A stretch of DNA of 64,000 bases. It comes from Cheiracanthium punctorium. Its lineage: Eukaryota > Arthropoda > Arachnida > Araneae > Cheiracanthiidae. The position numbers were made by a program, and so were the translations under genes. Below are positions 1-13,371 of this stretch, piece after piece; position 1 is the stretch's first letter; each line of letters starts with the position of its first letter. The stretch is from contig JAWZYV010014418.1 in assembly GCA_038373885.1 (NCBI GenBank), forward strand, positions 1,054,001 through 1,118,000, read 5' to 3'. A model generated the notes under the pieces. The model was not told where the DNA came from and searched no databases. It worked only from the letters and a program-made list of their open reading frames with translations.

Positions 1-2191
1 ATGTTATTTTCGTATCATTGCTATAGTTTTAGTGATACAATTATTGTCGGCCCATTCTACAAATGATTGTTAACTTTCATATTGCTTGTAATGCTTAAAA
101 AAACATTTGATCTTTATAATAGCTGTGCTTTCAGAACCCTGTAAAGTTTTTTACTATTTCCATCCATCGATTAGTATACTGTCATTAAATAACCTTTCTT
201 AAAATTGGCTGAAAAACGTATCTTTAGAAATATGGCTGATAGTTTTAATAATGCGAAATGGAAATATTACCACATTAACATTATAAAAATCGGAAGCATT
301 TATCAATTTCTGAGATTGCATTTCTCCCACTATATTCGTCAAAACAGAAGAAAAACGGGTCTCAAGTGATAATCATGCATTAAGTCTGACAGACATCTGC
401 TTGTTATCTGCATCTAATTTCATTGTAAAATCAATTTTCAATTTCTGGATGCACCGACTTCTATAATGCTATTAAACTTCCAATTGCGCATTATAATTTC
501 ACAAGCTTTTATTCGACCATCATAATTATGCAAATGAGAAATATTTATTTCAGTTCCAACGGAGTTTAGTCTTTCTTCCCCAGTGATGCTATCCTATAAA
601 CACTTTGATAAATGATTCGATTTAATAATGCTTTAGAAATGAAGTGTCAGGGGTGATTTTAATGTCTGCCCTCTCTCATATTTTCTCTCGCAGAGTGCTA
701 ATCAAAAGTGGTTGAGTGCCGCAAACACTTTATCAAGTGATAAATCAAGTTAGTGATATGATTAAAATATTCCAAATCAAAACAAATTTTATTTGAAAAG
801 TAAAGTAATTTAACTAATAAATTCACAGATCAAGAGATTCACTTTAAAATGTGTCTTGACTCATGAATATCAGTAAGGTTTGAATTCTCAAAATTTCATT
901 TGAGTTTGTTGATCAGATGTTAAGATTGACACCTGAATTGTATTCTAATTACATGTTAATAGTTATTACATAAAGCTATAATAAGCTCAAAATCTCTCAA
1001 TAAAAATATAATTAAATTATGAACTGTTTTATACGCTGTTTGTCTGATTATTATAGTATTATAGTAATAATAAATACAACTGTGTGTTTGTGAGCAATAA
1101 CCAAAAAAAAAAAGGCATGAAGGCAGTGTTTATTAGAGCAGTGTAGCAGTCACTGATATCAATGCACATGATAAAATCGCATTTTGTACGCTTTTGTGCA
1201 AAAAATAACATTAAAGGGATAACCAACGCTATCTAAAATTTCTTGTATTGATTGAACCTCAGGCATTCGTTTCAAATTCTTATCTGGTGACAGATGCTGA
1301 TAGCTTTTACGAAATCAATTTCAATGGAATGCTGTAACTATAATTGCTCTTGCAGTCGAAAGTGGAGTGTAAAATACAGTAGTTTCTCCTGTTTTTTAAG
1401 CATTGATATCTAAAAATATGCAAGGGAAGATTTTTAGCATTAGATTTAAAGAAATTTTAGCATTAGATTCAATACTGTATGGTTGGCCTAATTATTATTA
1501 TTGTTATGTGGAACGCTTAGTTCTGGAAATTGCAACTTATTACCTTTGTAAATATTCGTCTTTCCATTATTACCTACAACCTTTTAGGCAGTGTAGGAGG
1601 TTCCTTTTTTTTTTTTTTTTTTTTTTTTTTTTCCCGGCTATACGGGTTAATGCAATTTTAAGGGTGGAGGCGGTTATTTGCAAGATTCACATACACATCC
1701 ATTTTATGGATATGTAAAATAGCCTTTTCTATTAATTTCTTTTTTATCAGGAGGGGCGGTCACCCCCTCTGTCCCCGCCCCCTTTAATCCATCCTTGCCT
1801 CAATCTTCTGAATCATCATAGAAAAGTGCAAAAGTATAAAGAATTTTTCTCTTTATACTTTTGCTTTATACTTATACTTTAGATCGCGCAATGGGTTTAG
1901 ACAGCGGTTTGAACGCGGGACAAAGATTTAAAGACCAACCTTCTCCAATAGGAAAAATTCTGTTGGTACGCGGCTGAGTTCAAGAGGGGTCTCAGATAAT
2001 ACAGGCCTCGGTTCAGTCAATTTAAACGATATGAAAAATGTCAGATTTTGATAAAAACATCACTTAAATATACAAAATGAGTTCTAAATAGTATATTCCT
2101 TTACTTTGGAAAACAGTTCATAATATGTGTGGGTGCATTTTAGAGATTAAAAAAAATTGGTACTACAGTGGAAACTGGACTTTGGATTTAG
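1..2191. other. AT-rich non-coding DNA, no gene seen
   Basis: Stops are dense in all frames. A T-run of nearly 30 bases lies at 1604-1632, and a short GC-rich stretch at about 1750-1790 has a small C-rich/G-rich foldback. A 104-residue frame across the T-run is low-complexity and not gene-like. This is probably intron or flank of the gene at 37 kb. Confidence 0.6.
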
Positions 2192-2199
2192 GTCTTAGA

Positions 2200-2375
2200 T
2201 AGGGATGGACGCGAGAAAAAAACATAGGCCTGCCTCGCCTTTCGAAACAGCCGGAAAGCTTTGTCTCGACCCCCAAAATCCCTAGATTGTAATGTTAAAA
2301 ATGTTTGTCTCGTCTCGCAAAAAAGCTGTAAATCTCTGTCTCGCCTTACAAAAAAACTTCTCTCTCCCATCTCTA
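2200..2375. mobile_element. hAT-like MITE, TAGGGATGGACGCGAG family, copy 1
   Basis: The element is 176 bp, starting TAGGGATGGACGCGAGA and ending in the reverse complement of TAGAGATGGGAGAGAGA. The flanks GTCTTAGA (2192-2199) and GTCGTAGC (2376-2383) agree at 6 of 8 bases, fitting an old 8-bp target-site duplication. The interior repeats TCTCG/CGAGA motifs. It has the same length as copy 2 at 11020-11195 and similar interior words. There is no coding capacity; mobilisation would need a hAT transposase supplied elsewhere. Confidence 0.8.
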
Positions 2376-2383
2376 GTCGTAGC

Positions 2384-3977
2384 CGCTTAAAGGTTAATGC
2401 AAAAATTTCAGGCTGTGTAAAAGAAATGAACACTTTTTGCATTATTTTCTTTTTCTAAATGTATCGCTCAAACTTGAAATGAAGCGTCTGTATTATCTTG
2501 GATCCGTAACCGTCAACACCGGTGAGCACTTTGACAAATTGACAGATTTATACCGTGAATAGCAGACATTTACAGTTTGAGTAACTCTTTCATTCTCGGT
2601 GAAGTATTTCTCTTTGTGCAATGAATACTTGCATCGGGGGGCCAATTGTAACGGAGTGCATCGGAGAGATATTTTGTTTTGTTTCCAGGCTTTTAGAAAT
2701 GAAAAGCTTTATTGGACATCATCGATCTTTTGTAAACAATCGTGCCGTAAAGTCCTTATAGAAAACCGTCGTTTATTTTATTTCGCTGTATTTTCGTAAT
2801 TGGATATGATTCTTTTCTACAAAATTTTATAGTTCTGTTTAAGACTGCGCATTTTTATTCTAAGGAACTACTCTTCCTTATAAAAACATTTAGTTTTAAT
2901 TGCTAGTCGTTCTTTTCGATTCCACGAATGCAGAGAGAAAATAAAACCAAAGTTTAGCATACATTTCGTGTTTTCGTTCAATGAAAATCAATGAATGCGC
3001 TACGCAAGGCGTATTCTTGTAAATAAAATATGTATTTACATTTTTTCTGCAATTTATTAAACAGAACTCCATTCTTGTTTATTACCTAAATACCGTCCTG
3101 CTTTTTATCAAGAAACGAACAGAGATATTTTAATGCAAATTTTCCTTCTATTGAGGACAAGAAATATATTAAAAAATATTTTAATGAACGATCTCAAAAG
3201 TTGTATTTTTATATTATTATTCCTCTCTTTTCCCCTCCATTTCTTGGCTCAAAAAGAGAAACACGATTTCATTATTTCTTCTAGATTCATTAAGTATGAA
3301 ATTTTATGACTTTGAGCATTAGGTTCGTCACTGGTTTAATAAACAGAGGTATTTGCAATTACATGGAAATTTGTTTTATCAAGAATCAAATGAATGCTAT
3401 AAATGAATAAAGTATGCATCAGAAACGAATTATTTTGCACTTAAACTTTTATATACGTATTTCAAGGAACTGGTTCTTGAGTAATATCTTTATTTTGCAT
3501 GTTCATTGAATTTATTAAATAATCCTCCGATTTGCGTGTGACATTTTGGGATAGCTTATTTGATTTCTAGTTTCAATAAATTCCGTATTGCTTTTTATGC
3601 CCCCTTGCCACGTTTACTGATTCAATGATGAAAGAAAATTCAGGTTTAGAAGTAGTTTCTATAAATCTCGAAAAGCATTATATTTTAAAACTTGATATCT
3701 CTAGAAATGATAGTAAGAGCATGTTTGTTTTAAGTAAATGAAAGCAAAATACAAGAAAAAAGCTCTGGGCAATTACAATAAATTAAATTGCATCAATATA
3801 CTCCCATAGACAATTTTATGAACTCCATTTGAGTGGTCCCTGCGGGTTTCTTAAAAAAGAGCGCCGACTGTATATACTGTCCTTTAGACACCTTGTTTGG
3901 CTATATCAGGTAATGAAAATTTTTAACTTAAAGTACTAGTGATGATCAATTCCCATTTCTCCCTTTTAATTAAATTA
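2384..3977. other. AT-rich non-coding DNA, nothing recognised
   Basis: No open frame with domain-like composition, no inverted repeat of note and no RNA gene signal was seen. Confidence 0.5.
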
Positions 3978-3979
3978 TA

Positions 3980-4243
3980 CAGAGTGTTTCATATCTCCTG
4001 GTAAAAGGGTAACGATTGATAGAATTTAGTAAAGAACAAATTTTGCCTTATAAATAATGCCCTAACTCAAGCGAAAATTTCGGAAATTCTAAATCATTTT
4101 TGTGTTTCCTAATTAAAAAATATATTGGTATCCTTTATTTGTTCACTGCTTCCGTTAAAACCATCCTTTGTATGACAAAAATTGTTCTTTATATGTGTTC
4201 TATCACCTCTTACATTTTTTACCAAGTGTTGTGAAACACTCTG
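3980..4243. mobile_element. Tc1/mariner-type MITE with CAGAGTGTTTCA termini
   Basis: This is a 264-bp element whose first 12 bases, CAGAGTGTTTCA, match the reverse complement of its last 12 bases. The similarity extends to about 27 bp (…TGGTAAAA on both ends). The left flank is TA; the right flank is TG, probably a mutated TA duplication. It has no coding capacity. A (TG)n(TA)n microsatellite follows directly at about 4243-4268. Confidence 0.7.
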
Positions 4244-4268
4244 TGTGTGTATATATATATATATATAT

Positions 4269-7200
4269 CCATGTATACACCTCCAGACATACTAGTACAA
4301 GAGACAACCCATATTTCTATGATATCGAAACTGGTTTTTAAAAGAGTCATACACATGATACATGCAACATTTTAACAACAATAAAATGCCAAATATAGTA
4401 AATAATATTTAAACGTTCCGTTTATTTACTGGCAGTTAATTTATCTTATATTTGCAAGAGTTTTAAGTATCTATATGCATAAACACTTCTCCAAATAGTT
4501 CAGCGTTTCTTTTAACACCAACATACTATTTTATTTACTTAAATTCATTTATTGTAATAAAATTTTATGAAAGAGGTACAGTTTTTTTTACCACAGTTTT
4601 CAGAATAGTAGGGAAATAAAGTCTAAGACATTACCGTGTAGCTAATTGCTTCGGAATAACATATTTTGATTTGATGTTTTACAAATATAAAACAAAGGTA
4701 GATTCAAAATGAAAGAAAAAATGTTTAAGAAATGTTTTTAACAGTTTAAATTTTAATAACTTAAACTGTTAAACTTAATTCTGAAAAATTAATAAATATA
4801 ATTTTAGCTGCTAAATCTTGGCAAATTGCATAGAGAGAAAAATAATTGTGCAAACTTTTATTAAAATGCTTTAAATTTTTAATTTCCTACTGCAGTTTCG
4901 CAGAAAACTTTATCGGCTTAGTTGCATAAGAGTAAATGAAACTTCGAACTACATTAATCATAAAGTTGTCTGACGAATAGTTAAGAAATATTTTCCAAAA
5001 TTATCTTTAGGTCATTTTATTGGTAAAATAAATCATCTTTCGTAGCTTTCATGAGCAATACATTAAAGTGTTTTGAAACGTTGAAGTTTTATTTCTTACG
5101 GTTTTACGGTTAGTAAAACCGTAATAAATAGCGGTTTTTATTTTTAAACGCTAAAAACTATCGATTATATCATTATTTTTTAACATAAAAAACGATAATA
5201 TTAAAGTAGGAATTTGTAGACCTATGTTATACTATCTCCACATACGATGAAAATGTTAAATAAATACATAAAAATCAATTGTCTTTTATTATTCTGACAG
5301 TTCTGTTTATGCATTAAATTTATTTTTAAAAATTTGGGGGAGAATATTGGGTTCTCTGAAATCTTTTTAAAATACTAAAATCCGAACTGTACGAAAATAT
5401 ACTTTGCTATAAATCGTACTATTACTAAGCATTATATAAAACTAAGCTTTAAAAAATAACTCCTCAGCTGTAATTAATCGTTTTCAAGCACAAATTTCTC
5501 TTTAAAATAGATTTTATATTTATTATTTTTTTTAACTGTCTATAATGTAAACTTATTGAGACTGGTGTAAGGATATCTTCTAACAAAAAGAAAGAGAAAA
5601 AAAGTAAAAAGAAAAACTAGTGAGCTTTCAATTGGCTCTTTGTAGAATTAATTAAAATTGAAGTTCTTACTGAATATCACCCAAAATTTAAATTTTATTT
5701 GTACCCCTTTTCTCTGCAGATAAACGCGAAGGTAATTTGTCATCCTTTTAAAGATATGTGTTTAGATTTTCATTTTGGATTGTTTTCATTATCTCAATAC
5801 AAAGAAAGTAATTACAAAGGATTTGTAAACAATAAAATAAAAAAATTTATAGATATGTTGTAGTGATTCTATTGATTTTTTAATAATGAATGTAAAATAA
5901 GAACTATAGAAATAATATTGTTACTATTTATCAGTTGATTCTGTATTAAAACCAAATTTTGCAATAAATGCATAGTAAAAACTACTACTTTGAGTAAGAA
6001 ACGATAATATGGTTTTAAAAATATTTAAAAGCATGAATAGTATTTTTTTTTACTGGGGAGGAAAGGGAATAACTAAAACTAAGAGATACGAACAAGCAAT
6101 ACGAACGTAGCAATTCAATAATTTTGGGGAGGGGGAGTATGCATTATGTCAAGAATCAATTCTAAGAACTGAAAAAGATACCATTTTGTGTTGTTTTGTG
6201 GTTTTCACCTAAACCCAAGGTAATGGGGGGGAAAGGGTCCCTTTCCAACACCAATGTTTTGAACTGATAAAAATCTATTTTTCTTTCTATACCTACATCC
6301 CTCCAACAGTTTTAAATTGCCCCAAGCAATACTGCAATGTTAGAAGTAAGTGTCTGCTATCCACAAAACACATGTAATTTATTATCATTCAAATACTGCT
6401 ATGCAATAACTTAGCAGTAACGTAAATTTTTTTCTTATGATATTATATGATATTTTATTTGAATTTTGTACTCGGTTGTGTTCAATAAAACTTCATATTG
6501 ACTTATTATATGCAAATATTGTCCCACAAGTTTAAATATTTAGTTATCTTTTATATCGTTGATACGTTTCTTGATTTTTAAAACTTTTGAAAGCTGTCCA
6601 TAAGTATGTACACTGCTTTACAGGCACCAGTTGAGCTCAACAAAGAATACGAAGTTCACTTTAAAAAATGTTAATGTCTAGATTCCTTTACTAGAATTTG
6701 CGATTAAGGTTACAAATACGTACAGTTAATGAAGCGTTAAATATTAAAAATAATTTTAGAAATCTATAAAAATTCTTGCAGGTTTTCAATAAACGGGTGG
6801 AAGGACCCTGTGTACTTTTATTATTATTTTTTTTTTTAAGAATTCCAATGAATGAGTAAAATGGCACTAACATGCGAATCTTCTGAGTTATTTGCAGTTA
6901 AATCAACTTAGAAGACTGCTTTATGTTGTATAATTTTTTGTCCGTTCAGTACATACCCGCTGCATGTTGCTGTGAAAGGATTTACAGTACTTTTATACCG
7001 CCACGCGTTTATTTATTTATTTAATGTAACAATTTAAACCAATACTGGTTATATTTTTTAGATTGTTTGATACTTGTAAATAGAATTGTTTAATACTTGT
7101 TTGCCATGCTTGTCTTATAGAACGCGTAATTGCATGCTGCCTTTTTATTTTATTTTTCAGTTAGCTTATGGTGTTTTCCCATACATATTTATTTATTTTT

Positions 7201-8877
7201 TTCTTTTTCTTTTATGCGTGTATGTTTAATTTTATGGATTCACTATCTTAATTTTAATACAAATAATGCATACAATAAATGTACTGGCAGACTGAAGAAG
7301 TGATTTCTGTAGATTCCATCGATCCTAACCGTGAAGTGGGAAAAAAATATGTATTAATCTCCGATAATGACGTTGTTCTGAATTTATCCTACTTACTACG
7401 CAAACACAAAATATAGTAGAAAAAAAGTCAGAAAATGCAAATACATTTTTCAATGATTAAGCGAGATAATTTCGGTATTCTCTTTTCTTAATCAAATATT
7501 TAAAACACTCTTGAAATAAGTAAGATAAAAAATGTCAGTAAGATAATTTTCGTGGAAAACGTTCTGAATAACATAGTTTAACCTCTTCACCAGTAAAGTA
7601 CATGATTTAACTATTGCTCACGTTTGAGAGTTTTAACCTGTTACACTTAAACACAGTTTAAATTTTTCTGACCTGCAGACTCTGAATAATTGATTCAAGA
7701 TCATAAATGTCAATTATTTTAAAGAGTTTGGACGTTAAAAATTAACCAGGCTGTAAAATATTGCGTCTCCGTTTCTTTTTTTCTCTTTTCATATTCTTAC
7801 GCTTTAATATTTCATAACATGTAGTTATTTGTTCATTCAAGTAGCATCTACTTGTTAATTATAGGCCGCTCATTACGAGCATTCGCGCTGTTTACGAATG
7901 AATTACGCTTTCAAAGGGGAGGAGGGATATTATTACATAATATATCAGTTGATTTGTTAAAACATTTTGCAATATGTAAAAATTGTGTTACTACATACTT
8001 AATTCGCAACAAATAGAAATATGTTACTAATGGTTCATTTAAGTATTTTTTTAACTGCTATAGTATTCAAATACTAAATTAAAATGCGTAATTACTTGTT
8101 ACTAAAGCAGATATTTTGACCTCGGTTACAAACTATTATTTTCTTTCCTTTGGTATAAATTTCTTTTATTAGTTTATAATCAGTGACTTAGTCAATCAAA
8201 TAAGAGATGTTTGTACACTTATGAGCATTCGCACTGTTTAAGAACCAGTTACATTTTCAAAACAGGTGTATATAGTATATATAGCTAGTATTATTAAATG
8301 TACTTTTATTGCTGAAATTCATAGTTGTATCACAAACAAATCAATTGAGTTTAAATATTCTTTTAATGTATTTTTATTAAAACAAATGATAATTTCTTAA
8401 TATTATAAATGGTGTTGTAGCAATATCAATTACAAGTCTGGATCCGAGTGATCGTGACTCAGCATATAATTTCTCTGGGTATACGCCAAGCTAAAATATA
8501 CGTCTCTGATTATGTTTAACTTTATGGAAATTTAGGAGCCTTTTCTGTATGGACTAACGTGATGAGGAATTTTAATAAAGTGCTGCCTCTGGTATCTCTA
8601 AAGAATATTTATTACTTTCTAAAGATGGTTTTGCTAAAGAATAAAAATGCCTTCGGAATTGGTTGTGCTCATTTTACTAAAAATAGAAGATGGCCTATCT
8701 CTGATATTGAGTGTTCAGTTACAAAACTAAGATGCTTTATGGTCTGTAATCATTTTGCCATGTATCTGCTCTTGTAAATTTCTCCTCTAGTAACTCTGTT
8801 TGCATTAACCTTCCTCTTGCAACGTCTGTGTTTTGTTGCGACAATATATATATACAACGTAAAATAACTGTATAATA
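4269..8877. other. AT-rich non-coding DNA; one weak diverged repeat pair
   Basis: No gene is supported. Stretches at about 7875-7917 and 8221-8263 share GAGCATTCGC-CTGTTTA and a following TTTTCAAA block, suggesting an old duplication about 345 bp apart. The rest is low-complexity AT. Confidence 0.5.
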
Positions 8878-9310
8878 AATAAATTCAAGATCAATAGCCA
8901 GTGATCAAAATCATATCTTTAGGAAAAAAAGCTATCCAAAAATAGAAAGAAAAATCAAGAACTTTACGAGCAAAAATTGATGGAAAATGAAATTTGCATA
9001 CACTAAAGTCTCTCTTCATTTGCCTCCATTGGAGATTTATGCGAATAAAAAATATAAAAATAGCAAGGATTCAGTAGATTGCTCAGCAAAATTAGAAAAG
9101 ATATTCAACATAGAGGCACGACTATTGCTAAAGAGAAAAACATGGGAAACTGACCCAACAACATGAAAAAGTCCATGGATGCGAATGAGAACATGAATAA
9201 ATAATCTAGAGAAGCTCATCAAGTGAGTAATATAGCTAGTTCTGAAGAAGCCAAAGGGATCTACCGAAAATAAATGAATAAATAAACAAATAATGATAAA
9301 ATAGTATCAT
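8878..9310. repeat. Unclassified dispersed repeat, copy A
   Basis: The stretch aligns in order with 60142-60866. Shared blocks include a CCAGTGATCAAAATCATAT-like start, TATCCAAAAATAG, AAAGTCTCTCTT, AATAGCAAGG, CCATTGCTAAAGAG and CTCATCAA-TGAGTAA. Identity by eye is roughly 70-75% with insertions in the 60-kb copy. No coding frame or terminal repeat is visible. It could be the 3' part of a non-LTR element or a decayed DNA transposon. Confidence 0.7.
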
Positions 9311-11011
9311 ATATTTTTATAATTTTAATTATATATTCCGTCATTTAAGCTTTTAAATCAGTGGGCATTTTATATTTATGTATACATTATTAAGCGTCAT
9401 TTATTTCAATTTTCAATTCACAAGAAGTGTTTGTCCAAATTATACAAACAACCACCTATTGACTTACTTTTTGACAAAATACATTTAAAATCTTTTTTGT
9501 GTTGTTATTGATAAAATTTTAAATGCATTTCTGACAGTTATTTAAATTTTTAGCAGATACTTTTATTTTAAATATACGTTCTTCTTATATAGTTTTTCTG
9601 GTTTTAAATGTGTCCTTCATTAAGGAACCATTTTTGGTAAAACTAAACGGATCGCCAAAGGAAGGTATCACTATTATCAACTGCAAGAGTCAAACTTAGC
9701 ACTTTTGCGTGCGTTTATTGGCTTGTGCTTTATAAATACAGAGGCTTTCTTTACATATATAAAATACCACCTCACTTCTCTGCGACCTCCTTGAAATGTT
9801 ATATGTATGCAAATATACTTTTACAATATTTCTTATTTCGAATTTCTCTCATGTTTCCAGTTCAAAAATGTGTGTTTGCTTTTTGAAAACGTAAGAAATA
9901 AAAATTCGCGATATTTTTTTCCATCGTCCGCCCTCTCTAAAAATGTTTTTGTTTAGCTAACGCAACAGAATATTGATGCAAAAATATTGAGTTTCTAGAT
10001 TTAAGTAAAAAAGAAATCTTTTGCGTTTTAACAGATGCACGTCTTCCCACGACATTTATTCGACTGTTTTGCTTTTTTTCCGTTACCGCGGGAATGTTAA
10101 TTAGGTTTTTATTTGTTAAACTCCCACCGATTTTGAAATTCGGGGGTGCTGGAAAGAATGATTTGTTTCTCGGAATCATTCCCATGTTCTAATTATTCCC
10201 CCACCCAGAAAATCCTCTTTAACTTTTTTTTTTTTTTACTGCATTTCATCGGAAATAAAATTGACTTCTTCTTACGTTCCATTTTTACTGACCATGGAAG
10301 TATTTAATTATACTGCTTAGTATGAACTGAACAACGTGAGATGTGTCCGCTAAAACCAAAGGTAAATTCTAATGTGGTGGCACTAAGGAGGCATCGTATT
10401 GCGAAAGTTTTCGTCGTTGAGTTCCAGGAATCTTAAAATATGCATAATTTATAGTATTTTAATGAAAATTTCCTTTTGATGGAAAAAAAAGAACTGTGGT
10501 GATCTATCAATCCAGTGTACACAAGCTCTGCATTAACCTTCCTGTTTTCTAATGAATTATGCTACCTCTTTATTCCCCAAGCTTAAAATGCACTAAAAGC
10601 ATTACTTTAAAATTAATTTGGGCTCTTTCATTCACAAGATACTGAAAATATCGAAAGGTAATAATATAAATCGTTCTGGGTAATCTCTTTTTTTCTTTAT
10701 AAATTGAGTATATAATCTCTGTACATTAATGATTCTTTTTATATGTTAGACAGGTAGTGAAATAATTCTTAGTATAAGAAATCTCCTTAATTTTTATATA
10801 CATATATGCAGAATACTCACTCGTTTAAAGAATTACTTCATCCCCACTTCCTCTCATGGCTTTAAGTTTTCATTAATAGATTTTTCAAGATATTTTTCTG
10901 CATTTTATATACATATATATATCTCACAAAATATTTTTCTCTATTTTATTCATTTTATTAATTTCTGTTTAAATATGCATTTGATCTTTTACTGAATGGA
11001 ACACTGCGGAA
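9311..11011. other. AT-rich non-coding DNA, nothing recognised
   Basis: A minus-strand frame of 82 residues at 9937-10185 shows no motif. The slightly GC-richer stretch at 10030-10190 has no repeat partner that I could find in the window. Confidence 0.5.
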
Positions 11012-11019
11012 TCTAGAAC

Positions 11020-11195
11020 TAGGGATGGACGCGAGACGACTTTTATGCGAGACGAGACAGAGATTTACAGTTTTTTTGCGAGACGAGACACACATTTTTA
11101 ACATTACGGTATAGGGATTTTTGCGAGACGAGACAAGCTTTTAGGCTATTTTGCGAGACGCGAGACGCTTATTTTTCGTCTCGCGTCCATCCCTA
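11020..11195. mobile_element. hAT-like MITE, TAGGGATGGACGCGAG family, copy 2 (best preserved)
   Basis: This 176-bp element has near-perfect terminal inverted repeats of about 20 bp (TAGGGATGGACGCGAGACGA and its complement). It is flanked by a perfect 8-bp duplication, TCTAGAAC, at 11012-11019 and 11196-11203. The interior holds five GCGAGACGAGAC-like blocks in one direction. Terminal TAGGGATGG plus an 8-bp duplication is diagnostic of the hAT superfamily. Non-coding. Confidence 0.92.
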
Positions 11196-11203
11196 TCTAG
11201 AAC

Positions 11204-13363
11204 CTAGTGAGAAAAATCATTGCTGCAGCTTATAGTATTCTCAGTGCTGTTGCAACGAAATTTTTCTTATGTTAATTTAGATTTCAAACGTGTGAGGCTC
11301 ATACGTGAATTTGAAAAAAAAAATAGGTACATAACGTTTCTAAGATAAACTAAGCTTGTTATTTTTCATCCCACCTCAATCATTTTGCTCACTTCAAGCT
11401 GGCGTTTTAAAATGTGCAATACACACAACTATAAATTGTAATAGTAAAACACTTCATACTATTAAACAGGCAGTGAAAATATACACTTTTAATTTGAAGC
11501 ATGAACTGCAACATCTGTGTTTACCTTCTTATGTTTATGTTGTTGTGTAACATTTAAAAAACGAGTCATTAAAAATTAACAAACTTAAATTGAAACTAAA
11601 TTAATTTAAAAGTAAACAACTAGAAAGAAAAAAGATCTGTTTAAATTATTTCTGTTCCTTTCTTTTTTTCCCTCCTGCTGTTTCTTTCAGTTCAAGCCTG
11701 TATGAAGGAAAAAAATTGTAAAACCAAGCGGTGAAAATTATAAAGCTCCAGGTGGGAAATAGTTCTAAATTTAGAACACAATCCTAAATCATATTTGCTT
11801 GTGTCATGTTTATTTTAGTTCTGAGAGGTACTATATATAATGCTCAGTAATAAAATAATAAACTTCAGCGGTGATCGAAATAATAGAAAACATCTAAAAA
11901 AATCTTCATTTTAATTAGTCTCAAATTACAAAAGAACTTAATGCGACAGTTATTTCACTCCGTAAAATGTAATTAAAGGTATTTCCTTTTCTCAGAGTTA
12001 ACTTTTGCTTACGTAGTACTTTTTGCAAGTTAAATTAATTAAAAATGATAAACATAATCTTATTAAGATGTTGCAATGTATTTTAAAAGTACTTATTCAT
12101 AAAAAATGTGTAAAACTACTTTAGAATGTAATATTTGGGTTTTAAATTAAACGAATTGTTGATGATTTTAATTTAAAAAATATTCTTCTCCAAATTTGTA
12201 GTATATATAACATTTAAAAATAAAAAGTGGAAGAAAAAGGAATAGTTATTTTCTCAAAGCAATGTAAACTATAATAAAAAATAATACAAGGAATCAAAAA
12301 TATAAAGGAAGACATTTCTCATTCAATTAGACAAATTGATTAGATTGTAAGCTCCTCAAACAATTATGATTACTTTATAAAACTAATGATTCAGTTAACA
12401 GCGTTTAAGAAACTGAAAGCTGCTGCTACAACAACAAAAATTATGTAATGCGCATTTTATTTTTTGTTTGATAATTTTAATTCAGCTATAAAAGAAAAAA
12501 TCTACTGAGAGCAAATACTGTAAAATGCATGTTGCAAAAAAATGTGACATTAAATTAACTAGAAGTAATCCATGCTGGAGTTATAAGACTAGTTCATTTA
12601 CTGTCTTGTTCCGACTTCTTTGATTACTTAATTAATTGAACATGCATGAAAAAAAAATTCCCAGAAAAAAAGATTTTTTAAGTTGTTTCTACAGACTTAA
12701 TAGATTTTTTTTTCATTCACAAATCTTATTTGTACTCGATTTTTTTTTCTTTTGACCCATCAATTTGCTAAATTCAATTTGGACTTTTGGAATATGCTGT
12801 AACAAATTTGATTGTAATTTTAATTATCGTTGTGTGTAGTTTGAAAATCGTTGGAAATAAATCGTTATTGTTGCTATCCTGAAAGCCTATACCCTGAAAT
12901 GCCTTTAAAGATATGTTCAGAAATGTTTTGAACACAAATTCATTTTTATCGTTCTGAAAAGGGATCACGTTTCTAGGAATCAAGATTTAAAAAAAGTATT
13001 CGAGTGTGCATTCACACACGTAAACACATATTCGCAAATGTGTAGTTGACTAATGTCTCTTTGTTTCTCTTTTGTTATTAAGTCTTCCATGTCCAAGTTT
13101 AGTCTTATCCCGAAACATTTTGTAATAATCCCCAAAGCAAGACTTTACTGGGAATGGTGAATTTTGCTTAGTACTGCGCTTTGACAAAAATTCACTTATT
13201 TTTTCTACCTTCAATACTCTGTTACACGGAAATTGGTACCTATGAAAAGAAAATTCTAACTTTCTAATTGAAGATCAGATATTTTCGCCTTAATGTTCGA
13301 AGTAACATTAAACAGCCCATCCAACGAATTTAAGGCGCACAGTCAGATGAAAATTGAAATAGG
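11204..13363. other. AT-rich non-coding DNA, nothing recognised
   Basis: Dense stops and many A/T homopolymers. No repeat or RNA gene is seen. Confidence 0.5.
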
Positions 13364-13371
13364 GTACACAG

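Noticed and set aside
1403..1717. 104-residue frame
   Set aside because: It runs across a T homopolymer giving poly-Phe, with no domain, start context or splice support.
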